Source: Cohnella sp. CFH 77786 (lineage in GTDB: Bacteria > Bacillota > Bacilli > Paenibacillales > Paenibacillaceae). From it: a DNA stretch of 64,000 nucleotides. The stretch is taken from positions 1 through 64,000 of the forward strand of contig NZ_WJIB01000014.1 of NCBI RefSeq assembly GCF_019400745.1. Reading direction: 5' to 3'. This document shows positions 60,058 to 64,000 of the stretch, in pieces. The position numbers were made by a program, and so were the translations under genes. The notes under the pieces are model-generated. The model was not told the origin of the DNA, searched no databases, and saw only the letters and a program-made list of their open reading frames with translations. Numbering within the stretch: the stretch's first letter is position 1; each line of letters begins with the position of its first letter.

Positions 60058-62169
60058 ATGAAAAAGAAGTTGTGTCTTTCGTTAAGTTTTTCATTGCTCT
60101 TTCTATCCGTTCCTTTCATGACTTCAAGCGCGGCGGTGCCTCCCCAGTTCACGGTCGATTTGAGCAACCAATATCGGCCGGTGACCCATGCGGCATCGGG
60201 CTCCCTGTACGGTCTCGCCGATGAAGGACGACCCGCCGACAGCTTAATCGGTCCCACGAAACCTAAAATGTTCACGCAAATGGCTCCGAACGGCCAGCAG
60301 CTGCCGAACGGGGAGACGGCACCGACAGGGGATGCTCTGAAGGTGTCGCCCATTGCCAAGCGTAACGGCGCTTCGGTCACGATCCGCATGCCGGACATTT
60401 ATCCGAATTTTCCCTATCAATGGGTCAGTTGGGCCGACTGGTACGCAAAAGTCGACTCGATCGTGAATGCCAGACTCGCTTCGGGCGCGACCAACATTTA
60501 CGGTTATGAATTGTGGAACGAGCCGGACGGCACCTGGAATACGTCGGCGGCGGGTTCTTTCAACGACGGCTGGAAAAATACGTATTTACGAATCAAAACG
60601 CGTGATACGACAACGAAAATCATCGGCCCGAGCATTACCCAGTACAACGAAACATGGCTGAGGAACTTTTTGACTTACTGCAGAGACAACAACGTGCTGC
60701 CGGATATTATCAGCTGGCATGAATTGGGGGCTCCGGAAGGCCATTATGTCGACAATCCGCAGCCCGGCTATATCGAAAATCATATTGCCGCTTATCGGGC
60801 GCTGGAGGCGAGCCTTGGCATTTCGCCGAGACCGATAAGCATTAATGAGTATGGAGTCGTCCGGGAGGAAGGCGTACCGGGCAGCATGGTCCGATATTTC
60901 GCCGAGTTCGAACGTTCGGGAGTCGACACGGCCAACGCGGCATTCTGGTTCCGTCCCGGCCGTTTGAGCAATATCGTAACGGATGCCGGATCCGCCAACG
61001 GGGGATGGTGGCTTTACAAATGGTACGGGGACATGACGGGCAATATGGCGATGACGACCCCTTCGAATCCGACGGCTGTAGGACTGGACGGGATTGCGAG
61101 CGTCGATGCGGGCAATCGGATCGCTTATGTCGTATTCGGCGGCGGATCCGGAGACCATACCGTGGTCGTGAAAGGGTTCGGGTCGGTGCCATTCTTCACG
61201 GGCAACGTCCATGTCAAGCTGGAAACCACCCCATGGTCCGGCGTCGATACGGCGGTTGCGGCTCCCTCGACCGTATTCGAAGGCGACTTTGAAATCGCAA
61301 ACGGACAAATTTCCGTGCCCGTCACGAATATGAATCCGTCGTCCGGCTACCGTTTGACGCTCACATCGGCTGCCGGAAGCGCCAATAATCGCTACGAAGC
61401 GGAACGTGCTCTCGTCAATCGCGCCAATACCTTCAGCAATGCAAGCGCCTCTAACGGCAAATATATCGGTCAAATCGATTTTGCCGACAGCTATGTTCAG
61501 TTTACCGTGAATGTCCCTGCTGCCGGCGCTTATACGGTGGACGTCCGATACGCCAACGGGACGAGTGCCAACTCCACGCATTCCCTGTCGGTCAACGGCG
61601 GCGCTGCGTCCACGGTAACTTACCCGGTAACGGGCGGGTGGTTGTATACCGGCAACGCCGCCACGGTTACGGTGAATGTGAATCTGAACGCGGGCAGCAA
61701 CACGATCCGGTTCACGAAGGGGGCGACCGGCTACGCCGAACTGGATTATATCCAACTCACCCCTGCCGGGTCTTATAAGGTGAGGGCGGAGGCGGAGAAC
61801 GCTACCCTTTCGCGCGCGAACGTACACACCAGCGCCTTTGCTTCCAACCGCTTCTTCGTCGGACAAATCGATTATTCCGACAGTTATGTGGAGTTTACCG
61901 TCAACTCCCCTTCCGCAGGAACCTATACGATGGAGGTCGGGTACGCAAACGGCACCTCGGGCAATTCCACCCATAATCTATCCGTCAATGGAAGAGCCGC
62001 GGGCGTCGTCACTTATCCGGCTACCGGAGGATGGCTGACGGCCATTCCCAATTTGGGAACACGCAAAATCCTGACGCTCCCCGTAACCTTGAATGCCGGC
62101 AACAACACGATCCGATTTACCAAAGGCACGACCGGTTACGCCGAATTGGATTACATCGAAATTAGATAA
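60058..62169 (+). CDS. Secreted GH39-like glycosidase with two C-terminal carbohydrate-binding modules
   Basis: A 703-aa secreted protein. The signal peptide is about residues 1-26 (LCLSLSFSLLFLSVPFMTSS, then AA). The catalytic region (about 30-340) has the clan GH-A pair Glu155 in ELWNEPDG and Glu264 in SINEYGV, the pattern of GH39-like enzymes. A beta-sandwich accessory region (about 345-440) is followed by two CBM6/35-like modules (about 445-575 and 583-703). Each module begins with an AE.A..A start and ends NTIRFTKG..GYAELDYI, so the modules are internal duplicates. ATG 60058 follows AAAGGTGG. The frame back to 59986 lacks support. Exact substrate unknown. Confidence 0.87.
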   Translation: MKKKLCLSLSFSLLFLSVPFMTSSAAVPPQFTVDLSNQYRPVTHAASGSLYGLADEGRPADSLIGPTKPKMFTQMAPNGQQLPNGETAPTGDALKVSPIAKRNGASVTIRMPDIYPNFPYQWVSWADWYAKVDSIVNARLASGATNIYGYELWNEPDGTWNTSAAGSFNDGWKNTYLRIKTRDTTTKIIGPSITQYNETWLRNFLTYCRDNNVLPDIISWHELGAPEGHYVDNPQPGYIENHIAAYRALEASLGISPRPISINEYGVVREEGVPGSMVRYFAEFERSGVDTANAAFWFRPGRLSNIVTDAGSANGGWWLYKWYGDMTGNMAMTTPSNPTAVGLDGIASVDAGNRIAYVVFGGGSGDHTVVVKGFGSVPFFTGNVHVKLETTPWSGVDTAVAAPSTVFEGDFEIANGQISVPVTNMNPSSGYRLTLTSAAGSANNRYEAERALVNRANTFSNASASNGKYIGQIDFADSYVQFTVNVPAAGAYTVDVRYANGTSANSTHSLSVNGGAASTVTYPVTGGWLYTGNAATVTVNVNLNAGSNTIRFTKGATGYAELDYIQLTPAGSYKVRAEAENATLSRANVHTSAFASNRFFVGQIDYSDSYVEFTVNSPSAGTYTMEVGYANGTSGNSTHNLSVNGRAAGVVTYPATGGWLTAIPNLGTRKILTLPVTLNAGNNTIRFTKGTTGYAELDYIEIR

Positions 62170-62189
62170 GACGCTATTAACAGAGCCCT

Positions 62190-62333
62190 TTCGCAAGAAA
62201 ATTGGCCGGCTCGTATCTGTTGACCGACCCGAAGGAAGAATTATCCGTCGTGTATATGCAACAGATGCTGCCAAGCATGGAGCCGTATATCCATCCCCGG
62301 CTGCGGGCCGTTATTTACGGAGCCTTGGATTGA
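62190..62333 (+). pseudogene. C-terminal remnant of a serine hydrolase (beta-lactamase family)
   Basis: The frame gives LAGSYLLTDPKEELSVVYMQ, then QMLPSMEPYIHPRLRAVIYG, ending TGA at 62331-62333. This is the C-terminal strand-helix pair of class C-like esterases/beta-lactamase-related proteins. No start or catalytic SxxK region remains. It is a degraded fragment between the GH39-like gene and the AraC gene. Confidence 0.65.
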
Positions 62334-62365
62334 CATTCCACAACGAACTCCGATACCTAGCTTCG

Positions 62366-63175
62366 CTAACGGAAGGCTGCTGGATCCATGGGATCGGCAG
62401 CCTTTTTCTTTCCCCTTCGATAGGCGGAAGGGCTTTTCCCGAATCGCTTGCGGAACAGGGCGGCGAAATGGTTATAGTTCTGGAAGCCGACGTCATACGC
62501 CGCTTCGGTCGCGGTTCGCCCGGCGTGCACCATCAATAGCGAAGCCTGCTCGAGCCGCATCGCGTTCAGCGTATCCAGCACGGAACGGCCGGTTTCGGCT
62601 TTGAAGAGATGGGAGAGCCGGGAAGCGGACAATCCGACGGCCGTCGCCAGATCGTTCACGGTGAGCGGTTCCCTCATGCGCGCGCTGAGCATACGCATGA
62701 CCTGGCTCACCCTCGGATCCAGCCGTTCGGTCAGCTGCTCCGCGGCAAGCAGCAGGATGCTGCTCAGCTGATTCTCGCACAGCTCCTGCCAGTAGCCGCC
62801 CCGCTCGCGGGAATCCCTGATCAAGGTACGGAAAATATGCAGCACGCGCCGCTGCAGGGCGCCCGGCGGCATTTTGCAGATAAGCACTTCCTCGTCCGGC
62901 AGGAGTCCCGCTTCCGGCAGCCCGAGAAAATGGGCCCACATGAAGTGCCAGATCTTACCCGGCCGTGTCCCGTACGCATGGGGCACTCCTTTGCGAAGCA
63001 GGCCGATTTCCCCCGGGCCGCAGCTTAATTCGCCCGCTGGCGTCCGGAAGTACCCTTCCCCTTCCAGCGTGTACACGATCAGCCAGTCCTCCATGCCCTC
63101 CGGACGTTTGATCCCGTAGCTGTCGTTCTCGCGGAAATGCCCGGTTATGATCCTCCGGTGCGAATGGCTCTTCAT
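62366..63175 (-). CDS. AraC-family transcriptional regulator
   Basis: A 269-aa regulator with an N-terminal cupin sensing domain (LIVYTLEGEGYFRTPAGELS, then GPGEIGLLRKGVPHAYG) and a C-terminal AraC HTH pair (about 165-260: TVNDLATAVGLSASRLSHLF, then VGFQNYNHFAALFRKRFG). ATG 63175 has GGAGG 8 nt upstream. ATG 63202 is rejected. It is divergent from the dioxygenase-like gene at 63359, the typical layout for control of a metabolic or glycan gene cluster continuing past the window. Confidence 0.93.
   Translation of the reverse strand: MKSHSHRRIITGHFRENDSYGIKRPEGMEDWLIVYTLEGEGYFRTPAGELSCGPGEIGLLRKGVPHAYGTRPGKIWHFMWAHFLGLPEAGLLPDEEVLICKMPPGALQRRVLHIFRTLIRDSRERGGYWQELCENQLSSILLLAAEQLTERLDPRVSQVMRMLSARMREPLTVNDLATAVGLSASRLSHLFKAETGRSVLDTLNAMRLEQASLLMVHAGRTATEAAYDVGFQNYNHFAALFRKRFGKSPSAYRRGKKKAADPMDPAAFR
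62373..62409 (+). terminator. Terminator on plus strand overlapping AraC gene end
   Basis: AAGGCTGC (62373-62380) with GGATCC inside pairs with GCAGCCTT (62397-62404), followed by TTTTCTTT. It terminates plus-strand transcription and lies in the last codons of the convergent AraC gene. Confidence 0.85.
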
Positions 63176-63358
63176 TCCCTCAACCTCCGACAGGAATACC
63201 AAACTCTCATTCCCTTACAGATTAAGTCCTTCCCGAAAATTCGTCTACCTGATAGCAGAATCCAACCAGTTTGAAGCATGAATGAGACTTCCGGCTGTCT
63301 CCTCGAAGACGTACGATAGAAGCAACTCGCGAGATCACTTTGTAAAGGAGCGGTTCCC

Positions 63359-64000
63359 ATGTCGCCGAAGCTTCAGGCATTGACGCCGGAGCAATTGCAG
63401 CAATTCGAAACCGAGGGATATTTGATCGTGCAACGCGTCTTCCGGCCGGAGGAGATCGAAGAGATCCGCGCGACGTTCGATGAAATCGGCCAAACGGCGG
63501 TGCCGGGCTTCTTCGAGCCGGTGATGGACGCGGATACGGACGATCCCCTGAAGCGGTATCCGCGCGTGATGCACCCGCACCGTTTCCATCCCGTGGCCAA
63601 GAAATACATGCTGCATCCCGGCGTGCTGGCCATCCTGAACGAATTATACGGAGAGGAAGCGCTGGCCGCCCAAAGCATGTTCTACTATAAGCCGCCGGGC
63701 TCGCGGGGCCAAGCCCTTCATCAGGACAACTTCTACCTGAAGGTGGAGCCGGGGAACTGCATCGCAGCCTGGACGGCCATAGACCGCTGCGACGAAGAGA
63801 ACGGCTGCATGCTGCTCGTACCGAAGACCAATCGTTATGAAATCGTCTGTCCCGAGGTCTCGGATGCCGAAGAATCGTTCACGACCCACTACGTGAAACC
63901 GCCGAAGGGCGAGAAGCCGGTCCCGGCCGTGATGGAGCCCGGCGACGTCCTGTTTTTCAACGGCAATCTCATACACGGTTCCTACCGCAACAAATCGAAG
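63359..64000 (+). CDS. Phytanoyl-CoA dioxygenase family protein (partial, cut by window end)
   Basis: 214 codons are visible and the frame is open at the window edge. It contains LTPEQLQQFETEGYLIVQRV at the N-terminus, the iron-binding HxD motif LHQDNFYLK (with PGSRGQAL before it), AAWTAIDRCDEENGC and the distal His in NLIHGSYRNKS. This is the PhyH fold of Fe(II)/2-oxoglutarate-dependent oxygenases. Its substrate cannot be read from sequence. ATG 63359 has AAAGGAG 8 nt upstream. It is divergent from the AraC regulator, with 183 bp between the starts, and probably under its control. Confidence 0.9.
   Translation, partial: MSPKLQALTPEQLQQFETEGYLIVQRVFRPEEIEEIRATFDEIGQTAVPGFFEPVMDADTDDPLKRYPRVMHPHRFHPVAKKYMLHPGVLAILNELYGEEALAAQSMFYYKPPGSRGQALHQDNFYLKVEPGNCIAAWTAIDRCDEENGCMLLVPKTNRYEIVCPEVSDAEESFTTHYVKPPKGEKPVPAVMEPGDVLFFNGNLIHGSYRNKSK

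Overview
The window looks like chromosomal DNA of a Gram-positive, spore-forming Paenibacillaceae bacterium (Paenibacillus/Cohnella-like). This is inferred from gene content, not from a database search. The indicators are a CotF-type spore coat protein, a sigW/rsiW pair, the cdaA-cdaR-glmM-glmS order with a glmS ribozyme, S-layer homology domains, strong AAGGAGG-type ribosome sites, and many YesM/YesN-type two-component systems beside CUT1 sugar ABC transporters.

Layout. 1-1900: end of an rRNA operon (5S) and two tRNA clusters (11 tRNAs) separated by a decayed sugar-isomerase-like gene. 2050-14860: GC-rich housekeeping block with a coat protein, ppc, an EamA transporter, sigW-rsiW, cdaA-cdaR-glmM, a small conserved gene, and glmS behind its ribozyme. 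14860-18330: AT-richer patch with a mini XRE regulator and a divergent LacI regulator / GH32 beta-fructosidase pair. 18469-25715: GC-rich LplB/YtcP/lipoprotein transporter followed by a histidine kinase (HK) and an AraC-type response regulator (RR). 25734-37385: AT-rich island with a solute-binding protein (SBP)-HK-RR triplet, a giant SLH-anchored beta-helix protein, and an SBP plus two permeases. The beta-helix gene and the second SBP gene share a duplicated 220-bp leader carrying cre-like sites. 37386-45225: mixed accessory region (XRE, TetR, SDRs, small membrane proteins, DHFR-like protein) rich in broken genes. 45272-57937: second large sugar locus (SBP, two permeases, chemotaxis receptor, second SBP, HK, RR, AraC regulator, GH5 glucanase). 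58158-64000: rhodanese remnant, MFS exporter, secreted GH39-like enzyme with two carbohydrate-binding modules, serine-hydrolase remnant, AraC regulator and a phytanoyl-CoA-dioxygenase-like enzyme cut by the window end.

How it fits together. Much of the accessory DNA serves detection, depolymerisation and uptake of plant-type glycans. Secreted or surface enzymes (SLH beta-helix protein, GH5, GH39-like) would release oligosaccharides, CUT1 transporters import them, and YesM/YesN-type systems sense them. No transporter ATPase is encoded here, so a shared MsmX-type ATPase elsewhere is expected. In two loci a stand-alone SBP sits directly in front of the HK/RR genes while a paralogous SBP leads the permease genes. 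This suggests separate sensing and uptake receptors.

Most notable unexplained structures: three copies of a TAAAAACGAC-type palindrome (two of them upstream of ppc and glmS), a recurrent terminator-hairpin plus mini-XRE unit (three copies, one decayed), an ECF-type promoter between sigW and rsiW, and a 227-bp tandem duplication creating a chimeric permease mini-ORF.
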